Positions 24,837 to 32,326 of a stretch of 32,326 nt of DNA are shown piece after piece; positions within the stretch are counted from its first letter, which is position 1; each line of letters starts with the position of its first letter. The position numbers and the translations under genes are program-made. The stretch covers positions 1-32,326 of the forward strand of contig JBBKVQ010000502.1 in the NCBI GenBank assembly GCA_037968515.1. Reading direction: 5' to 3'. Below the pieces are notes generated by a model. The model worked only from the letters and a program-made list of their open reading frames with translations. It was not told the origin of the DNA and did no database searches. This DNA is from JBFFMO01 sp037968515 (lineage in GTDB: Bacteria > Myxococcota_A > Bradymonadia > Bradymonadales > Bradymonadaceae).

Positions 24837-24867
24837 CTCATGAAAGAAGTTTTTTCTTGAGGGTCTC
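24837..24867 (+). promoter_or_regulatory. Leader hairpin and mini-ORF before the efflux operon
   Basis: CTCATGAAA (24837-24845) can pair with TTTCTTGAG (24853-24861) with one mismatch. The 3' arm contains part of the Shine-Dalgarno GAGGG (24859-24863) of the macA-like gene. The same DNA encodes a six-codon frame M-K-E-V-F-S (ATG 24840, TGA 24858-24860) whose stop touches the ribosome-binding site. No ribosome-binding site is evident for the mini-ORF itself, so translation control is speculative. Confidence 0.3.
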
Positions 24868-26157
24868 ATGCAAGCCAAACCGAATCCGCCATCCGCAGAA
24901 GAAATCAAACGACAGGTCAAGGGCGACAGCCGTCCTTGGGCACGTTGGGTCGTTATTGTGGTGGTTCTTGGAGCCATCTGCATAGGAGTCTACCTGTGGC
25001 AAAAGCCCGATAGCTCCGCCGTTTCGTATCAAACCCAAAAAGCCGAAACAGGTGATATCATCACGCTGGCTGCGGCGACCGGAACGCTTGAGCCGACCCG
25101 TACAGTGTCGGTGGGCGCCGAAATTTCGGGGCGAATCGCGACGGTCTTGGTCGATGAAAACGAGGTCGTCAAAGCCGGTCAGGTTTTGGCAACCTTCGAC
25201 AAAACGACGCTCGAAACGCAACGTGAAATCGCAAAAGCCCGTTTGAACTCGTCGAATGCGTCAGTTCGCGTGGCCTCCGCGTCCTACGACGCGTCCGTCA
25301 CCGAAAAAAACCGAACCCAAAAAATGGTTGAAAACGGCGTTCTGGCAAGCGCTGAACTCGATTCCATGAAGACGTCTGAATTGCGCAGCCGGGCAGAGCT
25401 CGACCGCTCGCGGTCAGACGCCGCGCAGTCGAAAGCCAATCTGGGCGAGGTCGATCTGCAGCTTCAAAAGGCCGTGATTCTGTCACCGATTGACGGGGTT
25501 ATTATGATTCGGGATGTCGAGCCGGGGCAAACCGTCGCGTCGTCATTGCAGGCTCCGGAGCTTTTTGTTGTCGCCGAGGATCTGTCAAAAATGACGCTTA
25601 GGATTTGGGTCGACGAGGCAGATATTGGCGTTGTGAAGCCTGACCAGGCCGCCACTTTCGAGGTTTCTGCGTGGCCAAGTCGGAAATTTGAAGCGGTGGT
25701 GGGCGTACTTAGTCTTTCCCCGACCACGACGAATAATGTCGTGACCTACGCAGCGGAACTTCATGTGGATAACGAAGATGGGGCGCTGCGCCCAGGCATG
25801 ACCGCCAATGCAAATGTGGTCACCGGAAAACGTGAAAACGTCTTGAAGGTTCCAAACTCAGCACTTCGGTTTCGTCCCGAGGTCGAGGCAGCGGCCTCGG
25901 GTTCTCCACTCGTATCGATGCCGGGTCGTCGTCGCTCGAACTCAGGCGGGTCGTCGGAACCGAGTGCCGGCACTCGGGGCAAGGTGTACGTTTTGAAAGC
26001 TGGTGTACCCCAAGAAGTTAGCGTCCTTACGGGCCGCTCGGACGGCCGTTACACCGAAATCTCCGAAGGTGAACTAAAAGCCGGTGACGAAGTCATCACT
26101 GGGCTTGGTCAAAACGCACCGAGTGAAAAGGGCGCGCGCAAAAAGGCGGCAAAATGA
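24868..26157 (+). CDS. macA: MacA-like efflux periplasmic adaptor (HlyD/RND-MFP family)
   Basis: The 429-residue protein (ATG 24868, GAGGG upstream) has a cytoplasmic head, one membrane anchor at about residues 27-45 (WVVIVVVLGAICIGVYLW) and a lipoyl-like half (VSVGAEISGRIATVLVDENE). A long helical hairpin follows (Ala/Ser/Lys-rich, about 110-195), then the second lipoyl half (ILSPIDGVIMIRDVEPGQTV), a beta-barrel, and a membrane-proximal domain (ALRPGMTANANVVTG). This is the order of MacA-type adaptors, which link a MacB-type ABC pump to a TolC-type channel. A Ser/Gly-rich loop (PGRRRSNSGGSSEPSAGTRG) is inserted late in the protein. It overlaps the ATPase gene by ATGA. Confidence 0.9.
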   Translation: MQAKPNPPSAEEIKRQVKGDSRPWARWVVIVVVLGAICIGVYLWQKPDSSAVSYQTQKAETGDIITLAAATGTLEPTRTVSVGAEISGRIATVLVDENEVVKAGQVLATFDKTTLETQREIAKARLNSSNASVRVASASYDASVTEKNRTQKMVENGVLASAELDSMKTSELRSRAELDRSRSDAAQSKANLGEVDLQLQKAVILSPIDGVIMIRDVEPGQTVASSLQAPELFVVAEDLSKMTLRIWVDEADIGVVKPDQAATFEVSAWPSRKFEAVVGVLSLSPTTTNNVVTYAAELHVDNEDGALRPGMTANANVVTGKRENVLKVPNSALRFRPEVEAAASGSPLVSMPGRRRSNSGGSSEPSAGTRGKVYVLKAGVPQEVSVLTGRSDGRYTEISEGELKAGDEVITGLGQNAPSEKGARKKAAK

Positions 26158-26855
26158 GCGAGCCCATCATTAAATTAAATGAGGTCTTTAAAATATACGG
26201 CAGCGGAAACACCGAGGTCCGAGCGCTTGATGGAGTTAACCTAGAAATTCATGCTGGCGAATTCGTGGCGGTGATGGGGCCAAGCGGCTCGGGCAAGTCG
26301 ACCTGCATGAATATTATCGGCTGCCTAGATGTGCCGACCTCGGGTGCGTACATGTTTTGCGGCCTAGACGTGTCCAAATTCGAGCGAGATGAACTTGCTC
26401 TATTGCGCCGAAAATACCTCGGTTTTGTTTTTCAAAGTTTCAATCTGATGGCACGAACCAGCGCGTTGGATAACGTCGAGTTGCCGTTGGTCTACCAAGG
26501 TGTCCCGCGTGTTGATCGCCGCGAGCGAGCGTTGGCAGCGTTGGATTCGGTGGGTCTTGCGGACCGTGCACATCATACGCCTTCTCAACTTTCTGGAGGC
26601 CAGCAACAGCGCGTGGCCATTGCCCGAGCCTTGGTTTCTAATCCGACACTCTCGGTGGCGGATGAGCCGACGGGAAACCTGGACACGACCACAACCACCG
26701 AAGTTATGACCTTGTTGGAGGAACTTAATGAGCGTGGGTTGACGATCGTAATGGTCACCCACGAGCCCGACGTGGCGCTTCACGCCAAACGTGCGGTTTG
26801 GTTTGTGGACGGCGACGTTCGCAAAGACGGAACGCCAGAGGAGGTCCTGAAATGA
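26154..26855 (+). CDS. ABC transporter ATPase, MacB/LolD type
   Basis: This 233-residue ABC ATPase has all the motifs: Walker A GPSGSGKST (about residues 42-50), Q-loop FVFQSFNLM, signature LSGGQQQR (about 146-153), Walker B LSVADEPTGNLD and H-loop VTHEPD (about 202). The sequence type is the MacB/LolD/FtsE class that drives mechanotransmission pumps. It overlaps the adaptor (ATGA at 26154) and the permease (ATGA at 26852), so the three should be made together. In E. coli MacB, ATPase and permease are one chain; here they are split. Confidence 0.95.
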   Translation: MSEPIIKLNEVFKIYGSGNTEVRALDGVNLEIHAGEFVAVMGPSGSGKSTCMNIIGCLDVPTSGAYMFCGLDVSKFERDELALLRRKYLGFVFQSFNLMARTSALDNVELPLVYQGVPRVDRRERALAALDSVGLADRAHHTPSQLSGGQQQRVAIARALVSNPTLSVADEPTGNLDTTTTTEVMTLLEELNERGLTIVMVTHEPDVALHAKRAVWFVDGDVRKDGTPEEVLK

Positions 26856-28060
26856 GCTATCTCGACGTTTTTAGAATGGCCATCAATGCGATCCTGACCA
26901 ACGCAGTTCGCTCGATTTTGACCGCATTAGGCATCGTGATTGGTGTCGCCAGCGTGATTGCCATGGTTCATCTGGGACAAGCCGCCACACTAAGCGTGAC
27001 CCAACAGATCGAAAGCATGGGCTCGAATCTGTTAATTGTTCAATCCGGGACCCGGGGCCGAGGGCCAGGCGGGACGCGGCAGAGTTCCCCGTCGCTAACG
27101 TTGGCTGATGCAGACGCAATTCGTAACGAAATTGACGGGGTGACAGTGGCGCCGTTGGTGCAGTCAAATGCGACGCTCGTGTGGTCGGCCAAAAACTACC
27201 CGGCCACGATCTATGGCACCACGCTCGACTTTTTTGAGATCCGAAACTGGAAGGCAAAAAGTGGTCGCGTCATGGAAGAAAGCGAAATGACCACAGGGCG
27301 GTCGGTTTGTGTGATCGGTACCACGATCGTCACCGAGGTTTTCGGAACCACCGACCCGCTGGGAGCCACACTCCGATTGGGACGGACCTCGTGCCAGGTG
27401 GTGGGAGTGATGGACCCAAAAGGGGCTACTTTCGGTGAGGACTTGGACAATACGGTGATCATGCCGATCAAGACTGTGCAGCAGCGAATCGTGGGAAGCA
27501 CCGACGTTCGTCAGGTCTACGTGTCTGCTGATGACGCAGCGATTCTGCCGCGAGTTCGTACCGGACTTGAAAGCTTGATGCGCCAACGGCGTGGCATCAC
27601 GGGTCGTAAGGACGACGACTTCAATATTCGAGACATGGCTGAAATGGCCGACACTCTGAAGGGCACCACGGCGACGCTGACGATGTTGCTTGGGGCGATT
27701 GCCGCAGTCAGCCTGCTCGTGGGTGGAATTGGCATCATGAATATCATGTTGGTTTCCGTCACCGAGCGTACGCGAGAGATCGGCATTCGAATCGCCATCG
27801 GCGCGACCGTTCGCGACGTCCTTACGCAGTTTTTGGTCGAAGCAATCACCCTGTCGATGTTGGGCGGTTTGCTCGGCGTCGCGCTGGGAATCGTGGGGAC
27901 CTATTTTGCGACAAAACAGATGAATCTGCCCTTCGTTTTGACCCCAGAGGTCATGCTGGTTGGGTTTGGTTTTTCAGTTTTAATTGGTGTTGTTTTTGGT
28001 TTTGTACCGGCCCGAAAAGCCGCACAAATGAACCCTGTCGAGGCATTACGTCATGAATAA
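26852..28060 (+). CDS. MacB-type ABC transporter permease (FtsX family)
   Basis: I start at ATG 26852, which overlaps the ATPase stop (ATGA) and has GAGGAGG upstream; the GTG frame from 26798 would add 18 basic residues encoded inside the ATPase gene. The 402-residue protein has the MacB topology: one N-terminal helix (about residues 20-42, ILTALGIVIGVASVIAMVHL), a large periplasmic domain (MacB_PCD), then three helices (about 274-300, 323-352, 367-389) of the FtsX domain, with RTREIGIRIAIGA between helices two and three and the terminal PARKAAQMNPVEALR motif. It passes energy from ATP hydrolysis to the periplasmic adaptor. Confidence 0.93.
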   Translation: MSYLDVFRMAINAILTNAVRSILTALGIVIGVASVIAMVHLGQAATLSVTQQIESMGSNLLIVQSGTRGRGPGGTRQSSPSLTLADADAIRNEIDGVTVAPLVQSNATLVWSAKNYPATIYGTTLDFFEIRNWKAKSGRVMEESEMTTGRSVCVIGTTIVTEVFGTTDPLGATLRLGRTSCQVVGVMDPKGATFGEDLDNTVIMPIKTVQQRIVGSTDVRQVYVSADDAAILPRVRTGLESLMRQRRGITGRKDDDFNIRDMAEMADTLKGTTATLTMLLGAIAAVSLLVGGIGIMNIMLVSVTERTREIGIRIAIGATVRDVLTQFLVEAITLSMLGGLLGVALGIVGTYFATKQMNLPFVLTPEVMLVGFGFSVLIGVVFGFVPARKAAQMNPVEALRHE

Positions 28061-29495
28061 AAGGTATCCAATTATTTTCGGTCTTTTGATGGCGTGCCTT
28101 GCTCCATTCCCAGTCCTAGCTCAAGACATGACGACGCCTGCGAAAGCGCTCGAGCTCGCAGCAGGAAGCCACCCTTCGCTTAAGATCGTTGCTGCTCAAA
28201 AACGGCGTGCGGAGCTTTTTGTCGAACAAGAGGAGTATCGCTACGTGCCCACGTTTAATGCGGGTGCGGGGTTCCAATACGGGCGTTCTCCCCAACTATC
28301 GAGCACCGGAACAACGTTTGTCGAAAGTAATGCGTTGGTTTTATCGTCTGGAATCTCCCATACCTTGCCGATAGGAACACAACTGGCAGCGACGGTAGAA
28401 TTTGGCCGATCATTTCGTGATTCGGTGGCCCTGGGAGCCTTGGGGACCGCCTACGATACATCGCTTAAGCTCGAGGTCACGCAACCCCTGTTGAGGGGCG
28501 CCGGCAAGGACGTCGGTGAGGCGCAGCTCCGGGCAGCTCGTTACGCGCTAACGGCGTCCGAAGCCGAGGCTCGGGCAGAAACCAGCACGCTGGCCTTGGA
28601 CGTCCTGACGGCCTATTGGTCGTTATGGTCGGCGCAGCGAAGCGTAGAAATCGAAGAAGAGTCGTTGGAGGTTTCCAGAAAACAATTGGTCGATGCTGAA
28701 TATCGCCTGAGTGTTGGGGCAGTGGCGCCAGCCCAATTGGTGCCGATACGAATCGAGATCGCCCGTGCTCAGGAAACCGTGGTCTCTGCGCGGTCGCTGG
28801 TTCGCCAGAAGGGTATTGCGTTGGCGCAGCTTGTTGGGCTTGAGCCCTCGGCGATTCTTGTCGCAAGTCCCGACGGGCCGGTGCTTTCGACGCTCTCGGG
28901 GTTGGCCCAGACGATTGACCTCGCGACATCGAGTTCGCCGCGGTTGGCTCGCCTGAAAGTGACGATGGAGTCGACTAAAATTTCTGTCGTGACTGCCAAG
29001 GACGCAGCACTTCCTAAGCTTGATGCAAACGGTTCTTTGCAAGTGGCGGGGCTTGGCACTACTGCCGGAGATTCTTTTTCGGAGTTTGGAGGATTTGACG
29101 CAATCGTATTCTTTGCCGGGTTAAAACTTGAGCTACCGATCCTAAACCGAGCGCGTCAAATTGACGTGGAGCGGTCCGAAATCGCCGTTCAGATTGCAAG
29201 AGATGATTATGCGCAGGCCGAACGCGAGATTCAATCACGGGTGACCAGCTTGCTGAGTGACCTTGGCTCAAGTGACGAACGCCTTGCTCTGGCACGCGAA
29301 ACGGCGGCTCTCAGTCGAGAAAACGTCGACGCTCAATCCGCGCGGTTTGATGCTGGAAAAGGCACTACGCTCGAGATTATTGATGCGTTGAATTCTTTTC
29401 GTGAAGCCGAGTTTCGCGTGGTCCAAATCCAGGTCGAACGGGCGCTAACCCAGTTGCAACTTGAAAATGCGACCGGAACTCTTGCCGGCCTTTAA
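28053..29495 (+). CDS. TolC-family outer-membrane efflux protein
   Basis: The 480-residue protein has a signal peptide (IIFGLLMACLAPFPVLAQ). Two internally similar halves of long helices and short barrel strands follow, as in OEP (PF02321) proteins: KALELAAGSHPSLKIVAAQK, LRGAGKDVGEAQLRAARYAL, GAVAPAQLVPIRIEIARAQE and, at the end, FDAGKGTTLEIIDALNSFRE. It overlaps the permease stop by 8 nt and completes an adaptor-ATPase-permease-channel tripartite pump encoded in one operon. The exported substrate could be a peptide, lipid, siderophore or antibiotic and cannot be told from sequence. GCCGGCCTTTA occurs twice across its stop codon (near 29485 and 29505). Confidence 0.93.
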   Translation: MNKRYPIIFGLLMACLAPFPVLAQDMTTPAKALELAAGSHPSLKIVAAQKRRAELFVEQEEYRYVPTFNAGAGFQYGRSPQLSSTGTTFVESNALVLSSGISHTLPIGTQLAATVEFGRSFRDSVALGALGTAYDTSLKLEVTQPLLRGAGKDVGEAQLRAARYALTASEAEARAETSTLALDVLTAYWSLWSAQRSVEIEEESLEVSRKQLVDAEYRLSVGAVAPAQLVPIRIEIARAQETVVSARSLVRQKGIALAQLVGLEPSAILVASPDGPVLSTLSGLAQTIDLATSSSPRLARLKVTMESTKISVVTAKDAALPKLDANGSLQVAGLGTTAGDSFSEFGGFDAIVFFAGLKLELPILNRARQIDVERSEIAVQIARDDYAQAEREIQSRVTSLLSDLGSSDERLALARETAALSRENVDAQSARFDAGKGTTLEIIDALNSFREAEFRVVQIQVERALTQLQLENATGTLAGL

Positions 29496-29522
29496 GCAAG
29501 TCCCGCCGGCCTTTATCACCTT

Positions 29523-29888
29523 TCAGGCTCGAGCAAAGTCGAAGCCAGCCACGATGCTGTCTGCCGGGCCGGCGCTGGCGCCAAAAGGCCGCACCTGAAT
29601 ATGAATCGAGGTCTTTGAATCTGCCAGCCGAGCCAACTCGCTGAGATCTGTCATATTGACCAATGTGGGCGCGTCGAGGTCATCGTCATCCGGCGAGTGG
29701 AATTTCTCCATCTGTTCGGTGAGATCCTCGGCGAGCCAGATAAACTCGCCGTTTTGGCCGTCAAACACGTACATCAAATGCGCACAAGCTTCGCCGTCGC
29801 TTTCGGTGGGCGTCGCTGCACCGCAGGCGGGGCAAAATATATCAGGACGTCCATCAGTCTCTTTGAAACGAACCAGAGCGGTGTTCAT
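29523..29888 (-). CDS. Small acidic protein with a CPAC...C.H motif
   Basis: The 121-residue protein (ATG 29888) has C-P-A-C-G near residue 19 followed twelve residues later by C-A-H, a possible single zinc site, then LMYVFDGQNGEFIWLAEDL and a strongly acidic stretch (HSPDDDDLDAP). It has no signal or membrane segment and is therefore cytoplasmic. I do not recognise the family. It converges on the efflux operon and is divergent from the MEMO gene. Confidence 0.65.
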   Translation of the reverse strand: MNTALVRFKETDGRPDIFCPACGAATPTESDGEACAHLMYVFDGQNGEFIWLAEDLTEQMEKFHSPDDDDLDAPTLVNMTDLSELARLADSKTSIHIQVRPFGASAGPADSIVAGFDFARA

Positions 29889-29953
29889 GGGTTTCCAAAT
29901 GCAGTAGGTCAGCCAAGTTTACAACGTCGTCGGCGACTTGTCAGTTGCCGTCT

Positions 29954-30001
29954 AAGTCGCTGCGCTCCCGGGTCAAACCTGACGAAGTCGCTTTGCTCCC
30001 G
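29954..30001. repeat. Short direct repeat, 31-bp spacing
   Basis: AAGTCGCTGCGCTCCCG at 29954-29970 recurs as AAGTCGCTTTGCTCCCG at 29985-30001, exactly 31 bp apart, in the divergent intergenic region. The spacing equals the period of the palindromic array at 4983, though the sequences are unrelated. Confidence 0.6.
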
Positions 30002-30048
30002 TGAGTGCGTGTCCATGTTCGGGACGGCATAAAGAGGAGAAACCACAG

Positions 30049-30867
30049 ATGGCCATTTTTAGTGAAATGCGGAGCGTAAGGCAGGCTGCGGTCGCGGGCC
30101 AGTTCTACCCGTCGGACTCTGACGACCTATCAAAGATGGTCGATGGGTTTCTACGCGATGCGACCCCCGTCACCGGCCGCGCAAAAGCGATCATCGGGCC
30201 CCATAGCGGGTACGTTTTTTCGGGGCCAATCGCCGGGACAGCCTATCGCGCCTTTGATGGACTGGATCCGGATTCGATCAAACGAGTGGTCTTGATGGGC
30301 CCAGCTCATCTGGTTTCGTTTCGCGGTGTTGCGGCGTGTGCGTTCAGTCATTTCACTACGCCATTGGGTGATGTGATTATCGAGCCAGGTGCGATGGACC
30401 GCGTTTTGAACTTTCCTGGCGTGATCGAGTACGACGGGGCGCATACGGGCGAGCATAGCTTAGAGGTTCATTTACCTTTTGTTCAGCGTGTCTTCCCCAA
30501 AGCGCGGGTTGTACCGCTGCTGGTCGGCCAGGATGCAGAAAATGCGGTTGAAATGATTCTGGAGGCCCTTTGGGGCGGTTCGGAAACACGCATTATAATT
30601 TCGTCTGATTTGAGCCATTTTCACCAATACGGTGCCGCCAAGGAAATCGACCAAAAGACCAGTCGGGCCATCGCCGAACTTGACCCTGCGGGCGTTCTTA
30701 GTGATGGATCCTGCGGCGCCGTAGCAGTGCGCGGGCTCTTACGAGTCGCGCGCAAAAAACAAATGAATGCAAAGATACTCGACCTCCGTTCGTCTGGTGA
30801 CACTGCGGGAGGGCAGGACGAGGTGGTTGGTTATGGGGCCTACGCGTTCTACGAGAACCCGCGATAA
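30049..30867 (+). CDS. amrB: MEMO1 family protein (AmmeMemoRadiSam system protein B)
   Basis: The 272-residue protein starts at ATG 30049 (GAGGAG upstream; a longer GTG frame from 30001 is less likely). VRQAAVAGQFYP at the N-terminus and GPHSGYVFSGPIAGTAYRA, GPAHL, TPLGDV, EHSLEVHLPF, ISSDLSHF and GYGAYAFYE are diagnostic of the Memo family (PF01875). Putative metal ligands equivalent to human MEMO1 His49, His81 and Cys244 are His52, His87 and Cys222, all present. In bacteria Memo is often encoded with an AMMECR1 protein and a radical SAM enzyme; neither is visible here. Exact activity is unsettled; a redox or copper/iron-related role has been described for the human protein. Confidence 0.92.
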   Translation: MAIFSEMRSVRQAAVAGQFYPSDSDDLSKMVDGFLRDATPVTGRAKAIIGPHSGYVFSGPIAGTAYRAFDGLDPDSIKRVVLMGPAHLVSFRGVAACAFSHFTTPLGDVIIEPGAMDRVLNFPGVIEYDGAHTGEHSLEVHLPFVQRVFPKARVVPLLVGQDAENAVEMILEALWGGSETRIIISSDLSHFHQYGAAKEIDQKTSRAIAELDPAGVLSDGSCGAVAVRGLLRVARKKQMNAKILDLRSSGDTAGGQDEVVGYGAYAFYENPR

Positions 30868-30910
30868 ACTGCCTAAGATGATTTAATTTCCCGGTAAGTT
30901 TGGTGAAAAA

Positions 30911-31963
30911 ATGAGTTCGAACAAAACAAAAATGCAGAAAGTAGTGATCGCCAAACCCGGAGGGTACGAGCGTCTGGAACTTCAAGAGTTCCCAATCCCC
31001 AAACCCGGACCAGACGATGTCTTGATCGAGGTTATGGCCACTGGTGTGAACTACGCCGATGTCATAGTTAGGATGGGGCTGTATCGCTCTGGAATCGAGC
31101 TCATAGGCTGGCCTATCACCCCGGGCTTCGAGGTTTCCGGTCGGATCATGGAGGTCGGAAAAAACGTCACGGACTTGGCTGTGGGGGACGAGGTGGTTGG
31201 CCTAACTTTGTTCAACGGCTACGCCTCGCACGTGGTGACCGGACGCAGATATGTTTACAAAAAACCAAAGGGCTTGAGCTTCTCGGAAGCAGCGGCCATG
31301 CCGGCCGTTCTGATGACCGCGTGGTTTGCTCTGTTGGAGCTGGCGCACCCGCGTCCAGGCGCCAAAATATTGATCCATTCGGCTGCAGGCGGAGTGGGTT
31401 CATCGTTGGTGCAATTGTCTAAGATCCTGGGCTGCGAGGTGGTCGGGGTGGTTGGAGGAAGCCATAAGGTGGACGCCGCCACGGCCCTGGGCTGTGATCT
31501 GGTGATCGATAAATCAAAACAGGACCTCTGGGCTGAAGCAAAGCGTTTTGCACCACAGGGTTATGATGTCGTTTGCGACGCCAACGGCGTAGAGACCTTG
31601 GGTCAAAGCTACAAACACCTGCGCAATGCGGGCAAACTCGTCGTCTATGGGTTTGCGACCATGATGCCCAAAGAGGGCGGCAAGGTGAAATGGCCCAAAC
31701 TCGCGTTGGGCTGGCTCAAAACTCCACGATTTAATCCACTTGATCTGACTAACGATTCGAAATCAATTTTAGCGTTTAACTTGAGCTTTCTGTTTGACCG
31801 CACAGACCTGCTCGAGCTTTTCATCGCGGATCTAGAAAAATGGGTCGCAGATGGATCGATCGTCGCGCCGACCGTCACCGAGTATCCGTTGGCGGAAGTC
31901 GCGAGAGCTCACGCGGATATTGAATCTGGGAAGACGATCGGAAAGCTGGTCTTGATTCCCTGA
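30911..31963 (+). CDS. VAT-1-like quinone oxidoreductase (MDR superfamily)
   Basis: The 350-residue medium-chain dehydrogenase/reductase has a GroES-like N-terminal domain (VLIEVMATGVNYADVIVRMG, PGFEVSGRIMEVG, GDEVVGLT) and a Rossmann domain with HSAAGGVGSSLVQLSKILGC at about residues 155-175 for NAD(P)H. The zinc-ligand Cys residues of alcohol dehydrogenases are lacking, so it belongs to the zinc-free quinone oxidoreductase group. The N-Y-A-D motif and the insertion FATMMPKEGGKVKWPKLALG with FNLSFLF point to the synaptic-vesicle VAT-1 homologue subgroup. It follows the Memo gene by 43 nt and may be co-transcribed. Confidence 0.88.
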   Translation: MSSNKTKMQKVVIAKPGGYERLELQEFPIPKPGPDDVLIEVMATGVNYADVIVRMGLYRSGIELIGWPITPGFEVSGRIMEVGKNVTDLAVGDEVVGLTLFNGYASHVVTGRRYVYKKPKGLSFSEAAAMPAVLMTAWFALLELAHPRPGAKILIHSAAGGVGSSLVQLSKILGCEVVGVVGGSHKVDAATALGCDLVIDKSKQDLWAEAKRFAPQGYDVVCDANGVETLGQSYKHLRNAGKLVVYGFATMMPKEGGKVKWPKLALGWLKTPRFNPLDLTNDSKSILAFNLSFLFDRTDLLELFIADLEKWVADGSIVAPTVTEYPLAEVARAHADIESGKTIGKLVLIP

Positions 31964-32043
31964 TCTTGGAGTCGTGATTTGTCCGCCGAATTGGCAACTC
32001 TGCTTGCCACAGCGGGGGCAATAGTACCCAAAATTTGTGCGTC

Positions 32044-32326
32044 TGGTTCGCAGGCCCTATGGCCTGCATGCGATTCCTGAGATTGGTCCGCAGGCCCTAT
32101 GGCCTGCATGTGATTCCTGTGATTGGTCCGCATGCCCCATGGCCTGCATGTGATTCCCGAGATCATGCGCTTGGTGCGCAGGCCCTATGGCCTGCATGCG
32201 ATTCCTGAGATCATGCGCTTGGTACGCAGGCCCTATGGCCTGCATGCGATTCCTGAGATTGGTCCGCAGGCCCTATGGCCTGCATGTGATTCCTGTGATC
32301 ATGCGCTTGGTTCGCAGGCCCTATGG
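32044..32326. repeat. Palindromic repeat array, alternating 40- and 48-bp units, runs off the window
   Basis: Seven units have the lead-in (T)TGGT at about 32043, 32083, 32123, 32171, 32219, 32259 and 32307, so spacings are 40, 40, 48, 48, 40, 48. Each core is GCAGGCC-CTAT-GGCCTGC (7-bp stem, 4-nt loop), then ATG and C/T-GATTCCTG. The long units carry an extra 8 nt (TCATGCGC, or equivalent) before the next TTGGT. Unit 3 has a variant core (GCATGCC-CCAT-GGCCTGC). The array begins about 80 nt after the stop of the VAT-1-like gene. In 31964-32043 I see only a small inverted repeat (GGCAA/TTGCC, 31993-32008) and no gene. Confidence 0.92.

Noticed and set aside
32044..32326. CRISPR array
   Set aside because: The whole unit is repeated, including what would be spacers. 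Units alternate 40/48 bp with no unique spacers and there are no cas genes.

Overview
The window looks like chromosomal DNA of a Gram-negative, high-GC, predatory-lineage type bacterium, most likely Myxococcota (Bradymonadia/Bradymonadales-like). This is inferred from the many lipoproteins with Asn/Asp/Met/Thr-rich linkers after the lipobox, a Tat-exported DUF1501-like protein paired with a multi-heme-type DUF1588-like protein, giant IPT/TIG-repeat surface lipoproteins, and outer-membrane proteins. There is no rRNA, tRNA, CRISPR array, transposase or integrase that I can see.

Layout. (1) 1-4658, minus strand: a tight four-gene operon read right to left. It encodes a c-type cytochrome-like exported protein, a small lipoprotein, a Tat-signal DUF1501-like protein, and a serine beta-lactamase-family hydrolase cut by the window edge. 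(2) 4659-5452: a gene-free stretch packed with repeats (87-bp tandem repeats, 31-bp palindromic units, a ~142-bp tandem duplication). (3) 5453-8141, minus strand: a CapA-type (PGA_cap) lipoprotein followed by a signal-peptide protein of unknown function that starts at TTG. (4) 8398-14012, plus strand: a 1646-residue IPT/TIG plus kelch-like lipoprotein overlapping a 225-residue outer-membrane beta-barrel-like gene by 4 nt. (5) 14293-18196, plus strand: a protein with a ribbon-helix-helix-like C-terminus, a 54-residue lipoprotein, a ~287-residue lipoprotein of unknown family, a 653-residue multi-pass membrane protein, and the truncated start of another membrane protein. (6) About 18176-20713: a visibly AT-richer island carrying an AlbA_2 (Schlafen-type) protein and an unknown 381-residue protein. 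It is bounded on the left by a 3'-truncated gene and on the right by a 5'-truncated second copy of the outer-membrane protein gene. (7) 21188-24744: a PQQ/SBBP-like propeller lipoprotein (minus) divergent from a close paralogue of the ~287-residue lipoprotein (plus). (8) 24868-29495, plus strand: a complete MacA / MacB-ATPase / MacB-permease / TolC-type efflux operon with overlapping genes. (9) 29523-31963: a small Cys-motif protein (minus), then a MEMO1/AmmeMemoRadiSam-B protein and a VAT-1-like quinone oxidoreductase (plus). (10) 31964-32326: another palindromic repeat array that runs off the window.

The common theme is the cell envelope: nearly every protein has a signal peptide, lipobox or membrane segments. 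Regions 5 and 7 are related by duplication (OMP and lipoprotein paralogues), and the AT-rich island sits between the copies. The repeat arrays at the two ends belong to one family: the lead-in TTGGTCCGC is followed by a 7-bp stem around a 4-nt loop, and the stem sequence differs between arrays while pairing is kept.

Several starts were chosen over longer open frames because of Shine-Dalgarno sequences, lipoboxes or overlap with neighbours (TTG at 6553; ATG at 8141, 23752, 26852, 30049; GTG at 23878).
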